From assembly GCA_030527085.1 (NCBI GenBank), contig JAUNBN010000006.1, positions 1 through 17,780 on the forward strand: a stretch of DNA of 17,780 nucleotides, read 5' to 3'. The notes below the pieces were generated by a model. The model did no database searches. It was not told the DNA's origin and worked only from the letters and a program-made list of their open reading frames with translations. A program made the position numbers and the translations under genes. Origin of the DNA: Oscillospiraceae bacterium. GTDB taxonomy: Bacteria; Bacillota; Clostridia; Oscillospirales; Ruminococcaceae. Shown in pieces: positions 7,658-13,946 of the stretch (the first letter of the stretch is position 1; every line of letters begins with the position of its first letter).

Positions 7658-7686
7658 ATTGTAGCGCTTTTTCTCTGTTTATTCAA
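7658..7686 (-). promoter_or_regulatory. Sigma-A-like promoter ahead of the small membrane protein and phosphonate genes
   Basis: Read on the minus strand, TTGAAT (7681-7686) and TACAAT (7658-7663) are separated by exactly 17 bases. The -35 box overlaps the last codons of the upstream sulfatase-like gene. Transcription would begin near 7651, about 20 bases before the small gene's start. Confidence 0.6.
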
Positions 7687-9425
7687 TAGAAACAGTCGTA
7701 AAGCGGCAGTATTTCATCGGGCTCGGTAAGGTCGTTCAGCTCCCGAATGTGGGAGCTGTAGCGAAAGACATAGAAGGCGTCATATTGATTCGGGCCGCCG
7801 AGGGTGTTTTCCCATTTGTGTAATATGCGCTCGCGCGGCTCTCCCTCGCTGAAGTCGGCCAAAACAGCGCCGAAGTCGTAATCGCCGTCCAGTCCGGCGT
7901 CCGCCGCAATGGTGGGCAGCAATTCAAGGTGGGTCACCGGCGCCTCGGATACCTGCAGCTCTTCATGCGTTTCATTTCGGAGCTTGACAAACAGGATGGC
8001 CGAATTTGAGTCATGCGAGCCGTTATAGGTATAGTCTCCGTGATCGGCGGTGATTATTATTGTGGAGGAATCGTAGGCTCCGATTTCTTTAAGCTGGGAG
8101 ATGTATTCCCCTATAATGACAAAGCAGCCCATGACCTGCTCTTCCAGAGAGGTGCTGTCCTCGCTCGGCAGACCCGTATCGCTTAAAATATACGGGCTGT
8201 GCGCTCCTTCAAAATGATAGACCTTCATTTGATTGCTTTCGCTTGCCGAAAGACCCGTTTCAAAAAGCTTTGAGCTTAACGCCTCTCCGTCCAGAGACCA
8301 AATCGTCGAGCCATCGCTGTTTGCAATAAGGTCGTCAAATTCTCCGGTAGATTTATAAAAGCTGGCCTTGAGTCCGAGCGGAAAGTATTCATAACACGTC
8401 AGAACCCCCAGCTTTTCGTACATCTTCAGGGGCTGTATGCCAAGGAAGGCCTCGGGTGCCGTGGTATTATCGATCTTTCCCTCAATATTAGAAAGCGTCT
8501 GCGATAATACGCGCGGGTCGGTGTAAAACGAGGTGACGTAAGCTCTGCTTTTCAGCAGGGCGTAAAACTCGGCTGCGGGAGACGAGCTCCACGAAACGCG
8601 CTCAAAATCCAGATAGGAGGCGTTTGTGTCATAGCTTCCGTTGCCCGTGAAAATCGAAATCATCTCGGGGTAGGTTCCGTAGAAGGTCGGAGCGCAGTTG
8701 TTGTAATAAGTAAAATCGTTCAGGAGGGACAGCGCGTCGGGGTAGACAGCAAGAGTTTTGTTAAGCGCGTTATTTGAAGTTGCGTCCAGAATAAACACTA
8801 TTATGTTCTCGTTTTCAGAAACAAGCGCAACGCCATCTGTTGACAGAGCATAGTCGACCTCGTCCTCAGTGCCGTCTGAAGCAAAATAGAATGTCACCAA
8901 GGCGGTCGTCTGCATGAGGACTACAATCACGCTTACTATGCGAAGCACCTTTTCCCACTTCGCCTTAAGCGCGTTTTTAAGCAGGAACAGCAGCAGCAGA
9001 AGCGCTCCCCAAAAAGCTAAATTCAGCAGCGTCCTTCCCGTGTACTCTTCCCAGGGGATCGCCGTTCCGATTAAAAGCCCAAAGTCGGGATTGAGCATGT
9101 TTCGCTGGATATAGCTTCCGAGGGACAGCCACAGTACCATAGTGGCCGCGCCGCAGAAGAGGCTTCCTCTGAGAATTGCGAGCAGCGCGGAGGATAAAAG
9201 CGTTCCGGCCGCAAAGGCGAGCAGATAATAGGGCGTCGCCGAGAAAATTGTAATTTTTAAAACGGAAGAGTTGGTGTGTATAAGGGAGAGCGGGCCGAAG
9301 AACAGATATATGAAACAAAAGAGACCGCAGGGAAACAGCGCATACAAAAAGCGGTTCTTATATACCGAAATACCCGGCAGCTCTTTCAACTCCTTCTGTG
9401 ATTTTTCCTTTTGACTTTTTTCCAT
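7683..9425 (-). CDS. Membrane sulfatase/alkaline-phosphatase-superfamily protein (LTA synthase- or EptA-like layout)
   Basis: This 580-residue protein has a charged N-terminus, about five hydrophobic spans (residues 25-50, 58-84, 88-106, 132-150, 160-182) and an extracellular alkaline-phosphatase-fold domain. Metal-site candidates are Asp214 in IIVFILDAT and Asp461/His462 in ITADHGD. The nucleophile is probably Thr251 in APTFYGTYPE (Thr247 is the alternative). HFEGAHSPY at 404-412 matches the conserved HxxGxHxPY of phosphoglycerol and phosphoethanolamine transferases. Membrane enzymes of this form transfer or release phosphorylated head groups at the cell surface. The start at 9425 fits the basic N-terminus, with AAGGAG 13 bases upstream; a GTG at 9491 would extend it by 22 residues. 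Its position before the YidC fusion suggests a role in the same surface polymer. The exact substrate is unknown. Confidence 0.82.
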   Translation of the reverse strand: MEKSQKEKSQKELKELPGISVYKNRFLYALFPCGLFCFIYLFFGPLSLIHTNSSVLKITIFSATPYYLLAFAAGTLLSSALLAILRGSLFCGAATMVLWLSLGSYIQRNMLNPDFGLLIGTAIPWEEYTGRTLLNLAFWGALLLLLFLLKNALKAKWEKVLRIVSVIVVLMQTTALVTFYFASDGTEDEVDYALSTDGVALVSENENIIVFILDATSNNALNKTLAVYPDALSLLNDFTYYNNCAPTFYGTYPEMISIFTGNGSYDTNASYLDFERVSWSSSPAAEFYALLKSRAYVTSFYTDPRVLSQTLSNIEGKIDNTTAPEAFLGIQPLKMYEKLGVLTCYEYFPLGLKASFYKSTGEFDDLIANSDGSTIWSLDGEALSSKLFETGLSASESNQMKVYHFEGAHSPYILSDTGLPSEDSTSLEEQVMGCFVIIGEYISQLKEIGAYDSSTIIITADHGDYTYNGSHDSNSAILFVKLRNETHEELQVSEAPVTHLELLPTIAADAGLDGDYDFGAVLADFSEGEPRERILHKWENTLGGPNQYDAFYVFRYSSHIRELNDLTEPDEILPLYDCFY

Positions 9426-9523
9426 TTTTGAGCCTGGTCTCCTTCGAGTTCTCGTTTTTTCCAAGGCCGGCAGCAAAAACACCTGCGGCACAAAAGGGAG
9501 CGTTCAGTTTGCGCGGAAGCTGT

Positions 9524-9562
9524 GCTCCAGGCTCCTTCGCCTTCGGCGGGGGAGTCTGGAGC
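9524..9562. repeat. GC-rich hairpin between the fucose-isomerase-like and sulfatase-like genes
   Basis: GCTCCAG (9524-9530) pairs with CTGGAGC (9556-9562). CTCC/GGAG and CGCC/GGCG continue the stem to a TTC loop, with G-T wobbles on the plus strand. On the minus transcript the wobbles become mismatches and no T-run follows, so termination would be weak. The core CGCCTTCGGCGGGGG recurs at 10940-10954. Confidence 0.6.
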
Positions 9563-9590
9563 GTTTAAGCAGGTATGCGAAACGTTGCGT

Positions 9591-10784
9591 TTAGAGCATC
9601 GAGAAAAATTCTTCGCAGGCCGACGTCCAGTCGCCGACGCAGACGAGGTGGTGGTTGTTTATGGGCTCGCGCAGGAAGTAGCACTGAGCCTCGGGGCTGA
9701 TTTTGAGCTTTATCTGAGAGCGGCAGAGCAGCTTTTCGCGCAGATTGGCGATTATTTCGCCCCTCGCTGCGAAGCGGCGCTCGAGCGCGCCGTCGGTCTT
9801 GAATACGGTGCAGGGGCCCTCGGGTATGGAGCCCGCTATGGCTACGCCTATTCCGGACTCGTAATGGGTGGTCAGCGAGGATTCATAGGGCATATTGAGC
9901 GGCAGGGTGCAGTGGGCGAAGACCATCTCGCGGCTTCCGGTGTCTATGCGGCTGGGGTTGCACATGAATACAGGCTCGCCGGAAATCGCGCCCAGCACGG
10001 CCATGGAAATGAGAGAGGGTATATCCCCCTCGCAGCCGCCGTAAACACCCTCGGCGTTGAGGATGGCAAGCCCCAGGCAGCCGGTGGTCTTAACGCTGCC
10101 CAGAAGGTCGAAGCAGCGCACGGTTATGCCCGCCAGGCCGTACTTATCGACTATCCTGCGGAAGGCGCCGTAAACGCCCAGAGCCTTTTTGACCTCCGCC
10201 TCGTCGTAGCCGCAGGCCAGCAGCTTCTTTGTCCACTCGTTCTCGGGGTAGTCGTTCTTTTCTATCTCTTCAAAGAGCTCGCTCATCGGCACCCTCACGA
10301 GCTCGATGCCGAGCTTTTGCTTCAGCGCGTTCTCATCGACCTCGCTGGCTATGAGCCAATCCGAGGGCTTGCCCACAACGCCGAGCTTGGCGCCGCGAAG
10401 CTTGCTCACCGCTTTTGCAGCGGCCAGCAGCGCGCTTATGCGCCCGGCCACCAGCGAGGGGTCGCCGTGGATTATCTCGCCGCGGCCGCCGTGGTTTTGA
10501 AGGTAGGAGAGTATCTCCATGGAGGCGGCCAGCGAATTGCTCTCGCCGCTCGTGAGTATGTAGCAGGGTTTGGAGGTGAGAAGCTCATACTCCTTTAAAA
10601 AGCCCTCCTCGCTGCCGCCGGAGGCGACAAAGAGCAGCCTGAAATCCGCCTTGGCGAACTGCTCGAGCGGGGCCTCCTTAAGGGTGTGGGGCATATGCTT
10701 CTCTATCTCTTTAAAAAACTCGGGCACATAGCTGAGAGTCTGGGCGGACAGCGCGCTTTCTATGGTGTGGACGGCTATTTCCAT
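9591..10784 (-). CDS. Fucose/arabinose isomerase-superfamily protein
   Basis: This 397-residue cytosolic protein has the two-part layout of the L-fucose/L-arabinose isomerase superfamily: a Rossmann-like N-terminal half (LLFVASGGSEEGF, CYILTSGESNSLAASMEIL) and a C-terminal half holding the metal-site signatures. The glutamate in YGGCEGDIPS (about residues 247-256), the aspartate in PSRIDTG and the histidine in MVFAHCTLP fit the metal-binding and catalytic residues of the family. It is shorter than true L-fucose isomerase (around 590 residues), as are many clostridial members of unknown substrate. No sugar kinase, aldolase or transporter adjoins it, so a catabolic pathway cannot be assigned. 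AAAGGAG precedes the ATG and a good promoter lies at 10818-10847. It may read through to the sulfatase-like gene, as I see no separate promoter there. Confidence 0.8.
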   Translation of the reverse strand: MEIAVHTIESALSAQTLSYVPEFFKEIEKHMPHTLKEAPLEQFAKADFRLLFVASGGSEEGFLKEYELLTSKPCYILTSGESNSLAASMEILSYLQNHGGRGEIIHGDPSLVAGRISALLAAAKAVSKLRGAKLGVVGKPSDWLIASEVDENALKQKLGIELVRVPMSELFEEIEKNDYPENEWTKKLLACGYDEAEVKKALGVYGAFRRIVDKYGLAGITVRCFDLLGSVKTTGCLGLAILNAEGVYGGCEGDIPSLISMAVLGAISGEPVFMCNPSRIDTGSREMVFAHCTLPLNMPYESSLTTHYESGIGVAIAGSIPEGPCTVFKTDGALERRFAARGEIIANLREKLLCRSQIKLKISPEAQCYFLREPINNHHLVCVGDWTSACEEFFSML

Positions 10785-10817
10785 ATTTAACTCCTTTGAG
10801 TGTTAATTTTCTGCTTC

Positions 10818-10847
10818 ATTTTATATTTCGCCCCTATGTGCTGTCAA
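10818..10847 (-). promoter_or_regulatory. Sigma-A-like promoter of the fucose-isomerase-like gene
   Basis: On the minus strand a perfect TTGACA (10842-10847) is followed after 16 bases by TATAAA (10820-10825), or after 18 by TAAAAT (10818-10823). Transcription would start about 35-40 bases ahead of the ATG at 10784. Confidence 0.7.
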
Positions 10848-10924
10848 GCAAGGAAAAGGGCGGGGAGTATCCCTTTTGCGCGCCTTTTCACTGTCCTTCC
10901 CCACCTCAGGTCAATGTCAATAAG

Positions 10925-10965
10925 TTAGGGCGTTTCCCCCGCCTTCGGCGGGGGAAACGCCCTAA
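10925..10965. repeat. Perfect 19-bp palindrome with TTC loop (terminator-like)
   Basis: TTAGGGCGTTTCCCCCGCC (10925-10943) and its exact complement (10947-10965) flank a TTC triloop. It lies about 76 bases after the stop of the unrecognised membrane protein gene and may terminate that transcript. There is no T-run on either side, unlike the hairpins at 1265-1333. It shares the CCCGCCTTCGGCGGG core with the hairpin at 9524-9562. Confidence 0.75.
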
Positions 10966-11041
10966 ATAAATCCGCAAAGCTTGAGCCGGAACGCAGCCGG
11001 GGCGCTCCCTTTCTCTTGCTTATTGAATTGAAAGCCAAAGC

Positions 11042-12250
11042 TTAGTAGGAATACCAGCGGCCCCTGTAATAATAGTAGCGGAGCTGGCGGGCCTTTATTC
11101 TGATGTTGTAGCTTACCTCGCGAACCTTTACGAATATCTCGTTCTCGCGCAGCTCGGGGGAGTCCTGCGCGAGCTGGGAGGAGAGGTATTCCTCGTAGAC
11201 CTCGGGCTCAACGCTCTTCCAGAATCCTATATAGGCCGTTGCTGTACACCAGCCCTGCTCGACTCCTGTTATGACGAAATCGCACTGTGTTTGGGAAAAA
11301 TCCACCGGGGTCACTATCGCTATGGCGGGGTTGTTGGCTACTATTATCGCCTCGTAGCCCGCCTCGCGGTCGAAATTGCTTATGACTACGTCGTAGGTGT
11401 CCAGCTCCTCTATCTCGCCGGCTATGTTCTCCTCGAGCGTGGGCACGCCGTTTATCGTGAAGACCTGGCGAATCACCCGCAAATCCCGCAGCTCGGTTCT
11501 GGGGGGAGAAATCACCTCTATGTCCATCATTTCGCGCAGCCTCGCGCGCAAATCAAAATACTCTTCGGTTATATCCCGCCCGAAAACTATAATATCGCGC
11601 TCGTAGCCCCTCTGAACCACCCTTATCTCGCGCGTATTTATTATAAGCTCGGTTTTGTAGTATTCGCCCATCGCCGTGACGCTCGCGTCCTCGTTGTAGA
11701 GCAAAAGGTCGGCGTCGAGCTCGACGGTTGAAATCTTCTCGTTGGGCCGAAGCTCCAGATCGAGGGGATAGGTCTCGCCGACGCTTATCGTCGCCGGGGT
11801 CAGCTCCTCCTCGACGGGCCCCGCGTAGCTGTCCTTCTCGGGAGCCACCCAGGGCTCGGCTATATAGACGCAGGCCCCCGCGCAGAGCAGCGCGAGCAAA
11901 AACAGCGCGGCGGCTATTCTGAGCGCCGTCCGTTTTCCGCCCTTCGCCTTCACGCGAACGGGCTTTATGGTATTCTCCTCGCGGCCCAGAGCCTGAAACT
12001 CGCGGGTTTTTTCAAGGTCTTCGTCCTGCGCCGCGCCGGACTCAGCTTCGGCGGCATTTATGTTCTCGCCCTGCGCTTCGGAAAGCGCGGCCCTAAAGCC
12101 GTCCCCCGCCGCAGCCTCCGCGGGAGGCTCGAGAGCGGCGCTCTGCGCCTCGCTCAAGGGCTTTTCGCCGAGGCCGGTGCCGATTATGAATACGCCCTCC
12201 TCGGGCGCTCGCTGTGTTTCAGGCGACGCCTCTCTGGGTTTAACAAACAT
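11042..12250 (-). CDS. Unrecognised single-span membrane protein with acidic cytoplasmic tail
   Basis: This is a 402-residue protein I do not recognise. Residues 1-95 are rich in Ala, Glu and Pro and look disordered. A basic patch (about 95-111, VRVKAKGGKR) precedes one transmembrane helix (108-131), placing the rest outside the cell. The outer part begins with a segment suggestive of an Ig-like fold (TPATISVGETYPLDLELRPNEKISTVELD), then a mixed region with REIRVVQRGYERDIIVFGRDITEEYFDLR. It ends in the tyrosine- and arginine-rich tail RQLRYYYYRGRWYSY. No catalytic motif is visible. AAAGGAGG lies 10 bases before the ATG. A promoter at 12398-12426 gives a leader of about 140 bases containing a GC-rich hairpin. 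The neighbouring muramidase gene suggests a cell-envelope role, but that is only context. Confidence 0.75.
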   Translation of the reverse strand: MFVKPREASPETQRAPEEGVFIIGTGLGEKPLSEAQSAALEPPAEAAAGDGFRAALSEAQGENINAAEAESGAAQDEDLEKTREFQALGREENTIKPVRVKAKGGKRTALRIAAALFLLALLCAGACVYIAEPWVAPEKDSYAGPVEEELTPATISVGETYPLDLELRPNEKISTVELDADLLLYNEDASVTAMGEYYKTELIINTREIRVVQRGYERDIIVFGRDITEEYFDLRARLREMMDIEVISPPRTELRDLRVIRQVFTINGVPTLEENIAGEIEELDTYDVVISNFDREAGYEAIIVANNPAIAIVTPVDFSQTQCDFVITGVEQGWCTATAYIGFWKSVEPEVYEEYLSSQLAQDSPELRENEIFVKVREVSYNIRIKARQLRYYYYRGRWYSY

Positions 12251-12293
12251 ATATCAGGCGCCTCCTTTCCTGTAACACCGCCCCGCGCTTTTT

Positions 12294-12329
12294 CTCTGTC
12301 CTCCTCCGCCGCAGGCGGGGGAAGCAGAG
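12294..12329. repeat. GC-rich imperfect hairpin in the leader of the membrane protein gene
   Basis: CTCTG (12294-12298) pairs with CAGAG (12325-12329), and CTCCGCC/GGCGGGG continue inward to a GCA loop. It falls within the predicted 5' leader, between the promoter at 12398-12426 and the start at 12250. Read on the minus strand, its CCCCCGCC...GGCGG core resembles the palindromes at 9524 and 10925. Confidence 0.45.
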
Positions 12330-12397
12330 CATTGAACACGCTCTTGTGACACGCGCTTCCTGTGAACTGCAAGGCCTTTAAATTCAAGATAAAATAT

Positions 12398-12426
12398 ATA
12401 ATAAACCAAGAACGGGCTTTTAACAA
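12398..12426 (-). promoter_or_regulatory. Sigma-A-like promoter of the unrecognised membrane protein gene
   Basis: On the minus strand TTGTTA (12421-12426) and TATTAT (12398-12403) are 17 bases apart, in an AT-rich pocket (12380-12405) within GC-rich DNA. The remainder of 12251-12549 holds only this promoter and the leader hairpin. Confidence 0.55.
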
Positions 12427-12549
12427 GGCGTAAAGCTCAAGTTTTGTGGAAATACGGCGTATCGCGCCCGCTTCGCGCAGTAGTTGTTATCGCTCTGTGA
12501 TTGAAAAACCGGACCCTTGTTTTAAAGCGGCGGAAGCCCCGAATTGCTC

Positions 12550-13572
12550 TCAGCCGCCGAGATAGTCGGCGAAGCAGAGGTTCATATCCACACCGCCCTC
12601 TATGCCGTCCACCCTGCCCGTGTAGCTGTACTGAAGCATCTCGAAGCCGTAGAAAAAGGTCGGGGTCTCGTTGTACTCCGCGAGCCAGAAGTCGTATTTT
12701 TGCAGGCGGTAGAGGTCTATTGAGCGGTAGGCGAGCTCGCGGTTGAAGTAGACCATGGGCGTGTAGCCCGCCGCGGCTATGATATCGCAGAACTCCTCGG
12801 CGCAGCGGTCTATCGTGAGGCCGTCCGTGTTCGCCGTGCGCGTCGTCGGGTCGCCGACATATTCCCAGTCGTAGACCACGGGATAGGCTATCTCATAGGG
12901 CTCTATCTGCTCGAGCACCCAGGCGGCCTCCTCGCGCGCCTCGTACACATCTATGGCCTGCGCGTAGAAGTAAATCCCGACGGGCACCCCCGCCTCGGCG
13001 GCTCCCAGCATATTGTTTTGAAACCGGTTGTCGAGGTTCAACTTGCCCTCGGTATTGCCGCGGTAGCCCACCCTTATCATCGCGAACTCTATTCCGTCAG
13101 CCTTGACGGCGTACCAGTCTATCTCCTCCTGATGTGAGGAGACGTCTATGCCCAGCAGGGCCTCCTCGCCGGTCTCAGGGTCGGTATAGCCCATTCTGCC
13201 GCCGCTGAAATAGAAACCCTCCGGGTCGTATTCGTTGCGGCGCACTCCCTCGTAGGCGGTAAAGACCTCGTCTGCATAAGTGAAGGTCTCGTCCGAGTAG
13301 ACCGCGCCGGTGTAGTCGTCTATGTAGGCGTCCCCGGCCTCGCCCGTAACGGGCAGCGCCGAGAGAGCGGCGAGCTCCTCTCCCGCGCGCAGGGCCAGCA
13401 CCGCCATGGTCGTAACGGCAGCGAGCGTCAGCAGAGCCATAAACACAACAAAGCCCGCTCCCGAGCTCTTTTTTCTCTTTTTGGAGCTTCTCATCCGCCG
13501 GGAGCCGGTTTCCCGCTCAAGGGAGCTTTCCGTTTTGCTCTTTTCAGGCGGCCTTTCGCTTTTGTAAATCAT
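12550..13572 (-). CDS. Membrane-anchored GH25 muramidase (lysozyme)
   Basis: This is a roughly 340-residue cell-wall hydrolase that cleaves the N-acetylmuramic acid to N-acetylglucosamine bond of peptidoglycan. A basic cytoplasmic head (RRMRSSKKRKK) precedes a transmembrane or uncleaved signal segment (about residues 40-61). A short linker region then leads to the GH25 barrel. Its hallmarks are GIDVSSHQEEIDW (about 141-153, first catalytic-cleft Asp), GIYFYAQA, VVYDWEY (catalytic Asp/Glu pair near 235-237), FWLAEY and the closing VDGIEGGVDMN. The absence of other binding domains suggests anchoring at the membrane. The ATG at 13572 lacks a clear Shine-Dalgarno site. A GTG at 13587 with AAGG 10 bases upstream is an alternative start that adds five residues, and an internal ATG at 13494 is also possible. 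It is transcribed from the promoter at 13638-13667. Confidence 0.93.
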   Translation of the reverse strand: MIYKSERPPEKSKTESSLERETGSRRMRSSKKRKKSSGAGFVVFMALLTLAAVTTMAVLALRAGEELAALSALPVTGEAGDAYIDDYTGAVYSDETFTYADEVFTAYEGVRRNEYDPEGFYFSGGRMGYTDPETGEEALLGIDVSSHQEEIDWYAVKADGIEFAMIRVGYRGNTEGKLNLDNRFQNNMLGAAEAGVPVGIYFYAQAIDVYEAREEAAWVLEQIEPYEIAYPVVYDWEYVGDPTTRTANTDGLTIDRCAEEFCDIIAAAGYTPMVYFNRELAYRSIDLYRLQKYDFWLAEYNETPTFFYGFEMLQYSYTGRVDGIEGGVDMNLCFADYLGG

Positions 13573-13637
13573 CAGCCGTATTTGCACCGCAAGCGCGCCT
13601 TCAGGCCGCTCGCGCCCTTTTTCTCCAAATTTCGCCC

Positions 13638-13667
13638 ATTATAGCAGAAAGGCGGACGGGCTTTCAA
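13638..13667 (-). promoter_or_regulatory. Sigma-A-like promoter of the GH25 muramidase gene
   Basis: On the minus strand TTGAAA (13662-13667) and a perfect TATAAT (13638-13643) are separated by 18 bases. The predicted start near 13631 gives a leader of about 45-60 bases. Confidence 0.7.
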
Positions 13668-13795
13668 TCGCAGCGGGCTGCAGGGAGTGTCCCGTCGCGT
13701 GGATTTTTTGCCGCACCACCCCCCGAAGGCTGGGAGGAGATACCCTAAAGAGCACGCATTGTTTTGCAGGAATACACGGACGGCGGCAAGCGGCC

Positions 13796-13846
13796 TTGAG
13801 CGCGCGCTCAAAGCTGGAAATCCGCGCAGTAGGGACGGCTCAAGGC
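13796..13846. promoter_or_regulatory. TTGAGC/GCTCAA dyads, candidate operator between divergent genes
   Basis: A perfect 16-bp palindrome, TTGAGCGCGCGCTCAA, is at 13796-13811. A further GCTCAAGGC at 13838-13846 is the exact complement of GCCTTGAGC at 13793-13801. Three copies of one half-site therefore lie within 51 bases, 24-75 bases upstream of the -35 box of ispDF. The rest of the 374-base intergenic stretch (13573-13946) holds the two divergent promoters and no other feature I can support. Confidence 0.4.
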
Positions 13847-13869
13847 ATTAAATGTAACCCTCTTTTCAA

Positions 13870-13898
13870 TTGTTTTATCGCGCCGACTGTGTTAGAAT
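13870..13898 (+). promoter_or_regulatory. Extended -10 promoter of the ispDF-cdaA-cdaR operon
   Basis: TTGTTT (13870-13875) and TAGAAT (13893-13898) are 17 bases apart, and the -10 box is preceded by TGT, an extended -10 element. The expected start near 13905 gives a leader of about 40 bases. Confidence 0.65.
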
Positions 13899-13946
13899 AA
13901 ATTATCTGTAACAAATTCGCCCGGGGGCGGTGCTTTGGAGGGTTCA

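Noticed and set aside
9522..10598. 358-codon open frame on the plus strand
   Set aside because: It is antisense to the fucose-isomerase-like gene, begins inside a hairpin, has no Shine-Dalgarno site and no recognisable domain.
10914..10919. TTGACA on the minus strand as a second promoter
   Set aside because: No acceptable -10 element occurs 16-18 bases downstream; the spacer is GC-rich.
13572..13811. 79-codon minus-strand frame upstream of the muramidase gene
   Set aside because: It spans the promoter and the palindromes, has no Shine-Dalgarno site and a composition unlike a real protein.
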